Shown: one piece after another, positions 1 through 7,548 of the stretch | How positions within the stretch are numbered: position 1 is the stretch's first letter | Layout of the letters: each line of letters begins with the position of its first letter | Assembly: GCA_002495525.1 (NCBI GenBank) | Contig: DAFS01000016.1 | Span: forward strand, 1-16,497 | Direction: 5' to 3' | DNA: 16,497 bases | Origin: Euryarchaeota archaeon UBA89 | GTDB lineage: Archaea > Thermoplasmatota > Poseidoniia > Poseidoniales > Thalassarchaeaceae | Notes under the pieces: model-generated | Told to the model about the DNA's origin: nothing | Seen by the model: the letters and a program-made list of their open reading frames with translations, nothing else | Database searches by the model: none | Translations under genes and position numbers: made by a program

Positions 1-21
1 TCAATTTCTGATAACTATCAT

Positions 22-33
22 TATCGGCCGATA
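22..33. repeat. 12-bp perfect palindrome
   Basis: TATCGGCCGATA reads the same on both strands. It is GC-rich in an AT-rich gap at the left edge. ACTATC (14-19) and GATAGT (30-35) give an alternative stem. It could be an operator or a remnant of a hairpin, but the gene it would serve lies outside the window. Confidence 0.3.
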
Positions 34-131
34 GTACATCGCAAAAAGAGATTATTTTCTTGCTTCGTTATATTATTCTAAAAATTATTCTTTAATTGTA
101 TTGAATAATAATATTGATAGCTTCTAAAGAG

Positions 132-140
132 TTTTTTTTT
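132..140 (+). terminator. possible T-run terminator
   Basis: Nine consecutive T on the plus strand fit archaeal intrinsic termination of a plus-strand transcript coming from left of the window. On the other strand the same bases followed by TATAT could be a TATA box for leftward transcription. Both readings are inference. Bases 1-162 show no convincing gene. Confidence 0.25.
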
Positions 141-162
141 ATATAGTTGTTTGAAATTGCAT

Positions 163-1440
163 TTACGACTTTACAATAGAGCCGGAATAATATGTTTTTG
201 AGATTGGTGATACTCCTGGTGTCTGACACCAATAGTCGACATATTCACTATTTAGTATATTGAAATCAGCTGGACCTCCCTCATACAGAGAACCGACACA
301 ATGCTTGATTTCACTATTGAGAGTGGATGCGGGATTTCTAGTGCATGCAACTAATGCAGTTAGTGGATCAATACCTATTCTATGAGTTGCTAAACTAGAA
401 ACGAAAGGTAATGAAAGAGTTTGACAATTTGGATTGAAGTCTGTTGCTAATGAAAAATTCCAGTTGTTTTCTATACAATCAATAATTCCATTGCCAAGAT
501 CTTTTCCCAAAACATAGGGTGTACCCGGTAGAAATACTTGCATTGTTCCAGACTTATTCGCTTTGTCTCTAGAATCGTGATTACTAAATCCTACATGATC
601 TGCGCTAGAGCTCTTAAGTTCTGCAGCTAGTGATAATCCTCCTGAATCTACAAACTCATCTACATGAAGACGACTTTTAAGACCAAAACTATTTGCAGAC
701 TTAACCAGTATTTCTGTTTGCTCAAGATCGAACCAACCTGGCTCACAGAATACATCGATCCATTTAGCTAACCCTTTCTCGGCAACTAATGGCAATTGTT
801 CATGAATTAATTCATCCATATACTCGCTGACTTTTTTGTCTTTAGGAAAATCATGGGCCCCAAGCCATGTAGAGAGAATATTTTGATTAATGCCTCCTAA
901 TGAATTCGTAGCTTGAAGAATTTTCAACTCGCTTTCAACAGATAACCCATATCCACTTTTCGCTTCAATAGTTGTAGTCCCATAATTTGATGATTGAGAT
1001 AGGTTACTACTACCAATTGATTTCAATTCTTTTAGAGATGCCTTTCTTGTCGCTTCAACAGTTCTATTTATTCCACCGCCTTGCTTAGATATATCTTGAT
1101 AAGATAATCCATTTTGTCTTAATCTAATTTCATTAGATCTATCGCCAGACCAAATGAGATGTGTATGGCAATCTACTAAGCCAGGTATTATTGCCTTACC
1201 ATTCACATCTAGAAGTTCGATATGTGCAGATTTATTATCCTCCAAATCAGGTGCAAATTCTTCTAATAATTCTTGTTCTGGGCTAATTTTAATTATGTTT
1301 CCTTCAGATATCAGAATCGAGTGGCCAGGTTCTAACAATAAATTATCGCGTTCAGACATTTTAGTGCCTGAAAGAGGCTTTGAGACGTCTCCGTGGGACA
1401 AAGTTGCTAATTCTCCGATGTTGTATAACAGGAGGTCCAT
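163..1440 (-). CDS. hutI: Imidazolonepropionase
   Basis: Hydrolyses 4-imidazolone-5-propanoate to N-formimino-L-glutamate, the third step of histidine degradation; cytosolic, metal-dependent amidohydrolase fold. From the chosen start the protein has 425 residues, close to the usual 400-420. The metal site is visible: HTH at about 92-94, HVDEF at about 259-263, and ATDFNPN with its Asp at about 334. GGGINRTVEATR (about 121) and GTTTIEAKSGYGL (about 154) are family signatures. The reading frame opens up to 1461, but ATG at 1440 gives the usual N-terminus (MDLLLYNIGEL); there is no clear Shine-Dalgarno site. It diverges from kae1 with only 50 nt between the starts. No other hut gene is in the window, so the pathway must be completed elsewhere. 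The enzyme is mostly bacterial, so an acquired origin is plausible. Confidence 0.93.
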   Translation of the reverse strand: MDLLLYNIGELATLSHGDVSKPLSGTKMSERDNLLLEPGHSILISEGNIIKISPEQELLEEFAPDLEDNKSAHIELLDVNGKAIIPGLVDCHTHLIWSGDRSNEIRLRQNGLSYQDISKQGGGINRTVEATRKASLKELKSIGSSNLSQSSNYGTTTIEAKSGYGLSVESELKILQATNSLGGINQNILSTWLGAHDFPKDKKVSEYMDELIHEQLPLVAEKGLAKWIDVFCEPGWFDLEQTEILVKSANSFGLKSRLHVDEFVDSGGLSLAAELKSSSADHVGFSNHDSRDKANKSGTMQVFLPGTPYVLGKDLGNGIIDCIENNWNFSLATDFNPNCQTLSLPFVSSLATHRIGIDPLTALVACTRNPASTLNSEIKHCVGSLYEGGPADFNILNSEYVDYWCQTPGVSPISKTYYSGSIVKS

Positions 1441-1490
1441 GATAGCGGACAGGAGTGACACTTGAAAGGACTCCCTTCTTCGCAGGTGTA

Positions 1491-2498
1491 ATGGGTGTGA
1501 TTTTAGGGATTGAAAGTACAGCCCATACTTTCTCCTTCGGCGGTGTTTATACTAATGGAGAAACTATACCATCTTCTTCAGCATTATTCAGGCCTGAACA
1601 AGGAGGAATTCATCCTAGAGAGGCTGCCGACCATCACTCATTATTATCAGGAAATTTATTCAAGGAATTTATTTCTAAGAATCAGATTCCTGTGAACCAA
1701 ATTGATGCAATTGCATTCAGTCAAGGACCAGGTCTAGGCCCCTGCCTGAGAGTTGGTGCTTCGGTTGCAAGATCTTTATCAGACAAAATCGGTAAGCCAT
1801 TAGTAGGAGTAAATCATTGCGTAGCACACATCGAAATTGGTAGGCTACAGACTGGATGCCAAGACCCTGTTCTACTGTATGTAAGTGGTGGAAATACACA
1901 AGTAATTGCAAGAAATGGTAGTCGATATCGAGTTATTGGGGAAACATTAGACATAGGAATCGGAAATATGTTAGATAAATTTGCTAGAACGCAAGGAATT
2001 CCATTTCCTGGTGGCCCTAAGATTGAAAAATTATCTCAGGAATGGGAGAAAAATAATGCCACTGCTAGTTTAGATGAGATTGTATTGCCTTATGGAGTCC
2101 AAGGAATGGATTTATCATTTTCAGGTATTCTGACAGCAGCAGTACAAAAGATTGCCGATGGCCATACTCTTGAGGAAGTTTGTTGGTCACTACAAGAGCA
2201 TTCATTTTCTGCATGCATTGAAGTTGCTGAAAGGGCTTTAGCACACACTGGAAAAAGTGAATTATTATTAGGAGGAGGAGTTGCTTGTAATGAAAGAATT
2301 AGAGAAATGGCTAGCCTCATGTGTGATGATAGAGGTGCAACAGCATTTTGGCCAGAAAAACAATACTGTATAGACAATGGAACTATGATTGCAGAGTTGG
2401 GGAGAAAGATGCTAAAACACGATATTCATACTAAATTAGAAGATAGTGCCATTAATCCATCAATGAGAACTGATCACGCCGAAGTGGTATGGGATTGA
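1491..2498 (+). CDS. kae1: tRNA t6A synthase subunit Kae1
   Basis: Catalytic subunit of the KEOPS complex, which transfers threonylcarbamoyl to A37 of ANN-decoding tRNAs. The protein has 335 residues. The ASKHA fold is visible as GIESTAHTFSFG at the N-terminus, HPREAADHH, the metal-binding HxxxH (HCVAH, about 109-113), YVSGGNTQV (about 130), DLSFSGIL, LLGGGVACNERI and CIDNGTMIA near the end, which carries the metal-binding Asp. The frame opens at 1455, but ATG 1491 gives the conserved start and has AGGTG just upstream. Kae1 is fused to the kinase Bud32 in some archaea; here the protein ends after the Kae1 domain and the next gene is not a kinase, so Bud32 must be encoded elsewhere. Confidence 0.95.
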   Translation: MGVILGIESTAHTFSFGGVYTNGETIPSSSALFRPEQGGIHPREAADHHSLLSGNLFKEFISKNQIPVNQIDAIAFSQGPGLGPCLRVGASVARSLSDKIGKPLVGVNHCVAHIEIGRLQTGCQDPVLLYVSGGNTQVIARNGSRYRVIGETLDIGIGNMLDKFARTQGIPFPGGPKIEKLSQEWEKNNATASLDEIVLPYGVQGMDLSFSGILTAAVQKIADGHTLEEVCWSLQEHSFSACIEVAERALAHTGKSELLLGGGVACNERIREMASLMCDDRGATAFWPEKQYCIDNGTMIAELGRKMLKHDIHTKLEDSAINPSMRTDHAEVVWD

Positions 2499-2559
2499 TT
2501 CCTATCCTAAGAAGGCTTATCTAAGGCACTTGGTGGCCATTATACAGGAGACTGAGTAG

Positions 2560-3336
2560 TTGAGAGGAAGAAGGAGAGGGCCGCCCAGAAGAGCACCAAA
2601 GGATATTTTCAGCCCGGGTGCTAAAAAAGAGCAGAAAAAACCTACTCCCCAACCACCACCTAAGGTACAACCAATCGCACCTCCGATTGCAGTGCAACCA
2701 ACAAAAGTTGCTGGTTCGGAAAAGAAGAAAAAGCTTGACAAAGAGGTTGTAAAAACAAAAAAAGAACCAGTCGCTATTGAAGAAAAAACTACTGGAAAAG
2801 TTGTTATTGAAGAAAATGTAGAAATAATATCTAAAGATATTATTGCAGATCAAATTTTGAGTAGTGAACCTAAAAAAACACGTGGTTTAAAAGAAATAAA
2901 AAAGAAAGAAAGTAGTAATAATAAAAATTTGAATGTTCAAAGTGATAGAGCTGCCGCACTAATAGAACAAAGTAGAAAAAGAGCCATGCAACCTGCTCCT
3001 AAAGAGAGTGTAGTAGCAAAGAAAACCATTAAACCAGCACCTACTAAAAGGCGTAGGAATACCAAAACAAGTTACCAACCTGCTGCTAGAGCGAAGCGCC
3101 TGAATAGGAGTAGGCATATGGAATACAAGTATGAAATGAGAAAATTACTAGTTGATATTGATGTCCCAGAAGAACATAGATCGAATTTACTAGGTACGAT
3201 TTGGGCTAAAGGTGAAAGGAAAACTACGATTGATGCGAAAGATTTCCTCTCAGAAAAAATGTCTGAAGGTGCAATAGACGAAGCACAAAAATCTAGGCTT
3301 GAAAAGGTCATTGATGATTATACGATAAGAAGGTGA
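2560..3336 (+). CDS. Lys/Pro-rich protein with small C-terminal domain, function unknown
   Basis: Not recognised. The 258-residue protein begins at TTG 2560, with GGAG at about 2547-2550 as ribosome site; no ATG fits the frame better. Residues 1 to about 178 are low complexity and probably disordered: an Arg/Pro start (MRGRRRGPPRR), a Pro-rich stretch at 27-47, then Lys/Glu-rich segments with several KKK runs and a KRRR patch near 163. Residues about 185-258 look like a compact helical domain (MEYKYEMRKLL, then a charged helix ending DDYTIRR). The strongly basic tail plus small folded domain suggests nucleic-acid or ribosome binding, but that is inference. It follows kae1 by 61 nt, and its stop overlaps the ribosome site of the FKBP gene, so it is probably co-transcribed with that gene. 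Confidence 0.75.
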   Translation: MRGRRRGPPRRAPKDIFSPGAKKEQKKPTPQPPPKVQPIAPPIAVQPTKVAGSEKKKKLDKEVVKTKKEPVAIEEKTTGKVVIEENVEIISKDIIADQILSSEPKKTRGLKEIKKKESSNNKNLNVQSDRAAALIEQSRKRAMQPAPKESVVAKKTIKPAPTKRRRNTKTSYQPAARAKRLNRSRHMEYKYEMRKLLVDIDVPEEHRSNLLGTIWAKGERKTTIDAKDFLSEKMSEGAIDEAQKSRLEKVIDDYTIRR

Positions 3337-3340
3337 AAAA

Positions 3341-3817
3341 ATGAAAGTAGAAAATAATAAAGTAGTAAAGGTGCATTATCATGGTTATTTCCCAGATACA
3401 AATGAAGTTTTTGATAGTTCACTTGATAGAGAGCCATTAACATTTACAGTAGGTAAAGGGCAAATGATACCAGGTTTTGAAGCCGAATTATTAGGTTCAG
3501 AAGTTTCCGAAAAAAGAACTTTTACATTAGAACCTGATAGAGCCTATGGCCATCGTGACGAAACCAGAATCACAGATATGCCATTTCCTGATTTCCCTGA
3601 AGGAATAGAAGTAGGTATGAAATTTCAGGCTGAAGTCAATGGAATGCCAATGCCATTTGAAATAATCAGTATTAATCCTGATGAAGGTGGTTCAGGTACA
3701 GTAACGTGTGATTTTAATCATCCAATGGCAGGTAAAGCTTTGACATTCGAGGTAGAAGTAGTCGAAATCACACTAGATGAGTCTTGTAATGATCCTGGTT
3801 GTGGTTGTGGGAATTAA
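3341..3817 (+). CDS. slyD: SlyD-like FKBP peptidyl-prolyl isomerase with Cys-rich tail
   Basis: FKBP-type prolyl isomerase and holding chaperone, cytosolic (no signal peptide), 158 residues. FKBP core: VKVHYHGYFPDTNEVFDSS at the N-terminus, VGKGQMIPGFE (about 37-47), and DRAYGHRDE. The insert-in-flap chaperone domain follows (about 75-125, GMKFQAEVNGMP), and the chain returns to the core at TCDFNHPMAGKAL. The last ten residues are CNDPGCGCGN, three cysteines in a Gly-rich tail like the metal-binding tails of SlyD proteins. ATG 3341 is preceded by AAGGTGA, which overlaps the stop codon of the upstream gene. The next gene is a paralogue with a different tail. Confidence 0.93.
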   Translation: MKVENNKVVKVHYHGYFPDTNEVFDSSLDREPLTFTVGKGQMIPGFEAELLGSEVSEKRTFTLEPDRAYGHRDETRITDMPFPDFPEGIEVGMKFQAEVNGMPMPFEIISINPDEGGSGTVTCDFNHPMAGKALTFEVEVVEITLDESCNDPGCGCGN

Positions 3818-3853
3818 ATATTAATTACTAGTATTCTTAACGGATGTAATTAC

Positions 3854-4348
3854 ATGATTGTTGGTATTGACAAAGTCGTGAAAGTACATTATCAAGGTTT
3901 TATATCTGAAACAAATGAATTATTCGATAGCTCATTAGAAAGTAAGCCTCTAACATTTCTTGTAGGTCATAAACAAATGATTCCAGGTTTTGAAGAGGAA
4001 ATATCCGGCTTAAAAATTTCTGAAAAAAGAAATTTTACTCTTATACCGGAGAGAGCATATGGGCATAAAAATATGGATTTGATTGTCGACAGACCATATT
4101 CAGACTTTCCTGAGGGGACAGAAGTAGGGATGATGTTCCAAGCAGAAATAGACTCCACACCTATGCCTTTCAAAGTCACTAGTATTAATCCTGAGAATGG
4201 AGACTCTGGTACAGTAACATGTGATTTTAACCATCCAATGGCTGGAAAAGAATTAACATTTAAAGTAGAAATCGTGCATATTAGAGATGCTGATGAAGAA
4301 GAAATAGCTCATGGTCACGTCCACGGAGACGATGGTTATCAACATTAG
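3854..4348 (+). CDS. slyD: SlyD-like FKBP peptidyl-prolyl isomerase with His-rich tail
   Basis: Second copy of the SlyD-like FKBP, 164 residues, 36 nt after the first. The same blocks occur in order: VKVHYQGFISETNELFDSS, VGHKQMIPGFEEE, ERAYGHKN, the flap insert (GMMFQAEIDSTPMPF), and TCDFNHPMAGKEL. The coding DNA is still recognisably similar around the TCDFNHPMAG block, so this is a tandem duplication that has since diverged. The tail is different: instead of cysteines it carries four His in HGHVHGDDGYQH after an acidic stretch, a likely nickel/zinc ligand set. Start ATG 3854; a strong ribosome site is not evident. The pair could be two chaperones tuned to different metals or redox states (inference). 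Confidence 0.92.
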   Translation: MIVGIDKVVKVHYQGFISETNELFDSSLESKPLTFLVGHKQMIPGFEEEISGLKISEKRNFTLIPERAYGHKNMDLIVDRPYSDFPEGTEVGMMFQAEIDSTPMPFKVTSINPENGDSGTVTCDFNHPMAGKELTFKVEIVHIRDADEEEIAHGHVHGDDGYQH

Positions 4349-4389
4349 ATAATCACATAATTCATTTGCTGTAGTGTTACCCGCGGTAT

Positions 4390-5988
4390 GTGAAGAAGCG
4401 CTCGAGTAGATCGACAACACGCAGTGGTCTACCCAGAAATGATGTGCCTACTAAGGCGACTCTTGCTGATACAAATTATCCAGAACAAGGGCATCCCTTA
4501 CCAGGAAATCCTCCATATACACGCGGGATCCATACTGGGATGTATAAAGATAGATTATGGACAATGAGGCAATATGCGGGATTTTCTACTGCAAGAGAAA
4601 CGAATGAGAGATTCAAGTTATTATTAAATTCCGGTCAGACAGGACTATCGGTAGCATTCGACTTACCAACACAGTTAGGATTGGATTCAGATGATGAAGA
4701 TTCATTAGGTGAGGTAGGTAAAGTTGGTGTACCTATTGATACGCTAGAGGATATGGAAGTATTATTTTCAGATATCGATTTGGGTAATGTTTCTACATCA
4801 ATGACAATAAATGCTCCTGCAACAACTCTATTGGCATTGTATGTAGCAACAGCAGATAAACAAGGAGTTGCAAGGGAATCTTTACGAGGAACTGTACAAA
4901 ATGACATCTTAAAGGAATACATTGCACGGGGATTATACATTTATCCCCCTAAAGAATCAATCAGACTAACTACTGATTTATTTGAATGGTGTAATGCAAA
5001 CACACCCAAATGGAATACAATTTCAGTTAGTGGATATCACATCAGAGAAGCAGGTTCCACTGCTGTAGAAGAAGTCGCTCTAACATTAGCTAATGGTATA
5101 TTTTATGCACAAGAAGCAGTCAAATCTGGACTTGAAATAGATGATTTTGCGCCAAGAATGTCATTTTTCTTCGGCTGCCATAATGATTTTTTCGAGGAAA
5201 TATCAAAATTTAGAGCTGCTAGAGAATTATGGTATGAATTAGTGAATGAGAGATTTGAACCTAAAAATCCTAAATCATCCCAATTAAGATTTCATACTCA
5301 AACTGCAGGTGTCACGTTAACAGCACAACAACCCATGAATAATGCCGTTAGAGTATCCTATCAAGCTCTATCTGCAGTACTTGGTGGCACTCAGTCTCTA
5401 CACACTAATAGTTATGATGAAGCAATCGGGTTACCAACAAATGAATCCGTAAAAATAGCATTGAGAACTCAACAAATAATTGCTAATGAAACGGGAGTAT
5501 CTGATGTTGTAGACCCCTTAGCAGGTTCTTACCATGTAGAAGAATTGACTGCATTAATTAAAGAGAATGCTCGTAAATTAATAAACGAAATCGAACAGAA
5601 GGGAGGGGTTTTAGACTGCCTGAAAATAGGTTTACAACAGAAAATGATTCATGAAAGCGCATGGAAAGAAATCAAGGATATCGAAGAAAAAAATATTTTA
5701 GTCGTTGGAGTGAATTGTAATATTGAGAACGATGAACAACTCAAATCAGGGATGAAAATTAATTCAGAAAATGAAAAGAAACAAATTAAAAAATTGGAAA
5801 ATTACAAACTAAATAGAGATGGAAATCTGGTTTCTCATAAATTGCAAGAACTACGTGAGATATGTCAAGGAACAGATAATATAATGCCGACACTTATTGA
5901 AACACTAAAATCCGGTGCTACCGTAGGCGAAGTTAATGGCGTTATGAGAGAAGAATTCGGGACTTGGGTGTCTCCTAGTGGTGTTTAA
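4390..5988 (+). CDS. mcmA: Methylmalonyl-CoA mutase, catalytic (large) subunit
   Basis: Interconverts (R)-methylmalonyl-CoA and succinyl-CoA with adenosylcobalamin; cytosolic. 532 residues of the TIM-barrel substrate domain only. Family signatures: PYTRGI (42-47), MRQYAGF (59-65), GLSVAFDLPTQ, SMTINAPA, QNDILKEYIARG, the catalytic loop SGYHIREAG (214-222), RFHTQTAG (300-307) and GGTQSLHTNSYDEA (332-345). No B12-binding DxHxxG domain is present, so, as in other archaea, a separate small subunit is required; it is not in this window. The start is GTG 4390; the only nearby ATG (4388) runs straight into TGA. An AT-rich TATA-like stretch (about 4357-4366) would place transcription start near this codon. 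The epimerase begins 1 nt after the stop, so the two are co-translated. Likely role: use of propionyl-CoA from odd-chain fatty acids and branched amino acids. Confidence 0.96.
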   Translation: MKKRSSRSTTRSGLPRNDVPTKATLADTNYPEQGHPLPGNPPYTRGIHTGMYKDRLWTMRQYAGFSTARETNERFKLLLNSGQTGLSVAFDLPTQLGLDSDDEDSLGEVGKVGVPIDTLEDMEVLFSDIDLGNVSTSMTINAPATTLLALYVATADKQGVARESLRGTVQNDILKEYIARGLYIYPPKESIRLTTDLFEWCNANTPKWNTISVSGYHIREAGSTAVEEVALTLANGIFYAQEAVKSGLEIDDFAPRMSFFFGCHNDFFEEISKFRAARELWYELVNERFEPKNPKSSQLRFHTQTAGVTLTAQQPMNNAVRVSYQALSAVLGGTQSLHTNSYDEAIGLPTNESVKIALRTQQIIANETGVSDVVDPLAGSYHVEELTALIKENARKLINEIEQKGGVLDCLKIGLQQKMIHESAWKEIKDIEEKNILVVGVNCNIENDEQLKSGMKINSENEKKQIKKLENYKLNRDGNLVSHKLQELREICQGTDNIMPTLIETLKSGATVGEVNGVMREEFGTWVSPSGV

Positions 5989-5989
5989 A

Positions 5990-6409
5990 ATGAGTAGGAT
6001 AGATCATATTGGTATTGCAACTAATAATATTGATGAAGCATCAAAATTCTGGCATGCAATAGGCCTAGTATCCGGTGAAGATCATATTAATTATGAACAA
6101 GATGTTAAGATAAGAATGTTTTATGGGGAAGATGAAAATGGTGAAAAAACATATTCCAAAGTTGAGTTGATTGAAGCGCTAACTGAAAACTCACCTATTG
6201 CAAAGTTCATTCAGAAAAGAGGTGTTGGTATACAACAACTAGCTGTATCTGTAAACAATATTGAATTATTAATATCTAACCTGATAGAATGCGGAATAAG
6301 AATGATAAATACTGAACCAACTATTGGAGCAGGGGGGCATAAGATTGCATTTGTACACCCTGAATCAACTGGTGGAGTTCTAGTAGAACTTGTGGAAAAA
6401 AATGATTAG
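5990..6409 (+). CDS. mce: Methylmalonyl-CoA epimerase (VOC fold), altered metal motif
   Basis: Converts (S)- to (R)-methylmalonyl-CoA for the mutase encoded just upstream. 139 residues of the vicinal-oxygen-chelate fold: RIDHIGIATNNI (metal His6), SKVELIEAL, NSPIAKFIQKRG, then GVGIQQLAVSV, and LVELVEK at the end (Glu133, metal/catalytic position). The family normally has Gly-x-His-His at the GIQQ site, where one His binds the metal; here both are Gln (82-83, codons CAA CAA). Activity may be kept with Gln as ligand, or changed. ATG 5990 was chosen over GTG 5978 because it gives the canonical N-terminus and follows the mutase stop by 1 nt. Confidence 0.9.
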   Translation: MSRIDHIGIATNNIDEASKFWHAIGLVSGEDHINYEQDVKIRMFYGEDENGEKTYSKVELIEALTENSPIAKFIQKRGVGIQQLAVSVNNIELLISNLIECGIRMINTEPTIGAGGHKIAFVHPESTGGVLVELVEKND

Positions 6410-6420
6410 GTGTGAATACA

Positions 6421-6735
6421 ATGTTAAGCAGTATAAAATCAATAATTGAAAGGAAATCAAATGGAACTTCTATTACAAGTGAAATGCTGAATTTAGAAAT
6501 TGATTATATTTCAAAAACTTTGGAATTAATGAGAGATGCTCAAGAAATATCTAATGATGCTTACTTAGATTCGGGGTCAATTCAAGGAGGATTAACAGTA
6601 GTTTCGAGTTTAATAGAACAGAAAATTTCGGATTCAGAAATTAATTCTTTAATGGAAACATTAAATTCTAGAGCAATTAATTTAGAAGAAAAGTACCCTG
6701 GATTAAGTATTATTTTAGAATCTTATCGTAATTAG
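6421..6735 (+). CDS. Small helical protein, function unknown
   Basis: Not recognised. 104 residues, no membrane segment or signal peptide, no cysteines; predicted mostly helical with charged and hydrophobic residues alternating (TLELMRDAQEI, SSLIEQK, NLEEKYPGL). GTG 6412 is possible, but ATG 6421 has AGGTG 8-9 nt upstream, which decides for 6421. It starts 11 nt after the epimerase stop and is followed by a promoter, so it is probably the last gene of the mutase-epimerase transcript. A role linked to that pathway is only suggested by position. It has no GTP-binding motif, so it is not the MeaB chaperone. Confidence 0.7.
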   Translation: MLSSIKSIIERKSNGTSITSEMLNLEIDYISKTLELMRDAQEISNDAYLDSGSIQGGLTVVSSLIEQKISDSEINSLMETLNSRAINLEEKYPGLSIILESYRN

Positions 6736-6762
6736 TATTCGCATAGTAATACTACGGGAATA

Positions 6763-6773
6763 TTTATATAAAA
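6763..6773 (+). promoter_or_regulatory. TATA box of the preQ0 operon
   Basis: TTTATATAAAA is a near-ideal archaeal TATA box. Its centre lies about 24 nt before ATG 6792, the usual distance from TATA to transcription start, so the mRNA should be leaderless. This separates the mutase unit from the RHH-folE-que operon. Confidence 0.6.
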
Positions 6774-6791
6774 CTTTTACCTGGTTAGTAT

Positions 6792-6956
6792 ATGCCAAAA
6801 ATTAGTCTGGATATTCCCTCAGAACTACTATTTGATTTGAAAACACATGTTGGTGATGAAAAGAAATTTATTTCTTTAGCTGATGCGATAAGAACAGCCT
6901 GCAGGAAGATGTTAGATCAATTAGACACGATAGATGAATTTCATGGAAGGAGATGA
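6792..6956 (+). CDS. Ribbon-helix-helix DNA-binding protein
   Basis: 54 residues. The start MPKISLDIPSELLFDLK has the short alternating strand of the MetJ/Arc/CopG fold followed by a helix, then FISLADAIRTACRKMLDQLD as turn and second helix, which completes a ribbon-helix-helix. Such proteins dimerise through the strand and bind operators. ATG 6792 sits where transcription from the TATA box should start, so it is probably leaderless. The last codons contain the ribosome site of folE, so the two are translationally linked. As first gene of the preQ0 operon it may be its autoregulator; the palindromic TTTATATAAA in its own promoter is a possible but unproven site. There is no toxin-like partner next to it, which argues against an antitoxin. 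Confidence 0.8.
   Translation: MPKISLDIPSELLFDLKTHVGDEKKFISLADAIRTACRKMLDQLDTIDEFHGRR
6945..6954 (+). promoter_or_regulatory. Ribosome binding site that sets the folE start
   Basis: GGAAGGAGAT lies inside the end of the RHH gene, 6-8 nt before TTG 6961. The in-frame ATGs at 6934 and 6943 lie before or against this site, so TTG 6961 is the better start for folE. Confidence 0.6.
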
Positions 6957-6960
6957 GAAA

Positions 6961-7548
6961 TTGGAAAAAATACCTGATAAAAAAGATGCAATGGATGCGG
7001 TAGAGACACTGGTTAGATATATTGAGAAAGATGGAGGAGAATTGAGGGAAGGCTTAGTAGATACTCCAAAGAGAGTGGTTGAATCATTCAATGAACTATA
7101 CAATGGATATTCACAAGATGCCGACTCATTATTAGACGCGACATTCAATGCTGAAGGTTATGATGGGATTGTGTTATTGAGAGATATTGAGTTTCATTCA
7201 ACATGTGAACATCATATGCTCCCATTTACCGGTTCTGCTCATGTTGCATATATTCCGGTCAATAAAATAGTGGGAATTAGTAAATTAGCAAGGTTAGTCG
7301 AACTACATTCAATGAGATTACAAAACCAAGAACGTATAACAAAATCTATTGTTGATGACTTAGAGAGAGTTTTGAAACCTCTTGGATGTGGCGTCATAAT
7401 AGAAGCTAAACATGGATGTATGCAATGCAGAGGTGTTAAGAAACAGAATTCAATTATGTCTACAAGTTCTATGAGGGGTGTATTTTTCGATAATAAAGAA
7501 GCTAGAATGGAATTATTACAATTAATAAATAATCCAAGGAATAACTAA
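6961..7548 (+). CDS. folE: GTP cyclohydrolase I (type IA)
   Basis: Opens and rearranges GTP to 7,8-dihydroneopterin triphosphate, here the first step to preQ0; cytosolic homodecamer in the family. 195 residues from TTG 6961. Zinc site: CEHHMLPF (Cys82, His85) and HGCMQCRGV (Cys153). Other signatures are GLVDTPKRVVE, GISKLARLVELHSMRLQNQE and the C-terminal SSMRGVFF. The canonical type-I motifs rule out MptA/FolE2, the enzyme most euryarchaea use instead, so this copy may come from bacteria. Its stop codon directly abuts the GTG of queE (no spacer). Confidence 0.95.
   Translation: MEKIPDKKDAMDAVETLVRYIEKDGGELREGLVDTPKRVVESFNELYNGYSQDADSLLDATFNAEGYDGIVLLRDIEFHSTCEHHMLPFTGSAHVAYIPVNKIVGISKLARLVELHSMRLQNQERITKSIVDDLERVLKPLGCGVIIEAKHGCMQCRGVKKQNSIMSTSSMRGVFFDNKEARMELLQLINNPRNN

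Noticed and set aside
1154..1465. 103-residue plus-strand ORF
   Set aside because: It lies entirely opposite hutI, which has clear motifs; composition is that of a shadow frame.
2521..2853. Phe/Cys-rich minus-strand ORF of 110 residues
   Set aside because: It is the complement of the A-rich Lys codons of the gene at 2560-3336; the apparent hydrophobicity is an artefact.
6792..6956. RHH protein as an antitoxin
   Set aside because: The following gene is folE, not a toxin, and no toxin-like small gene lies next to it.
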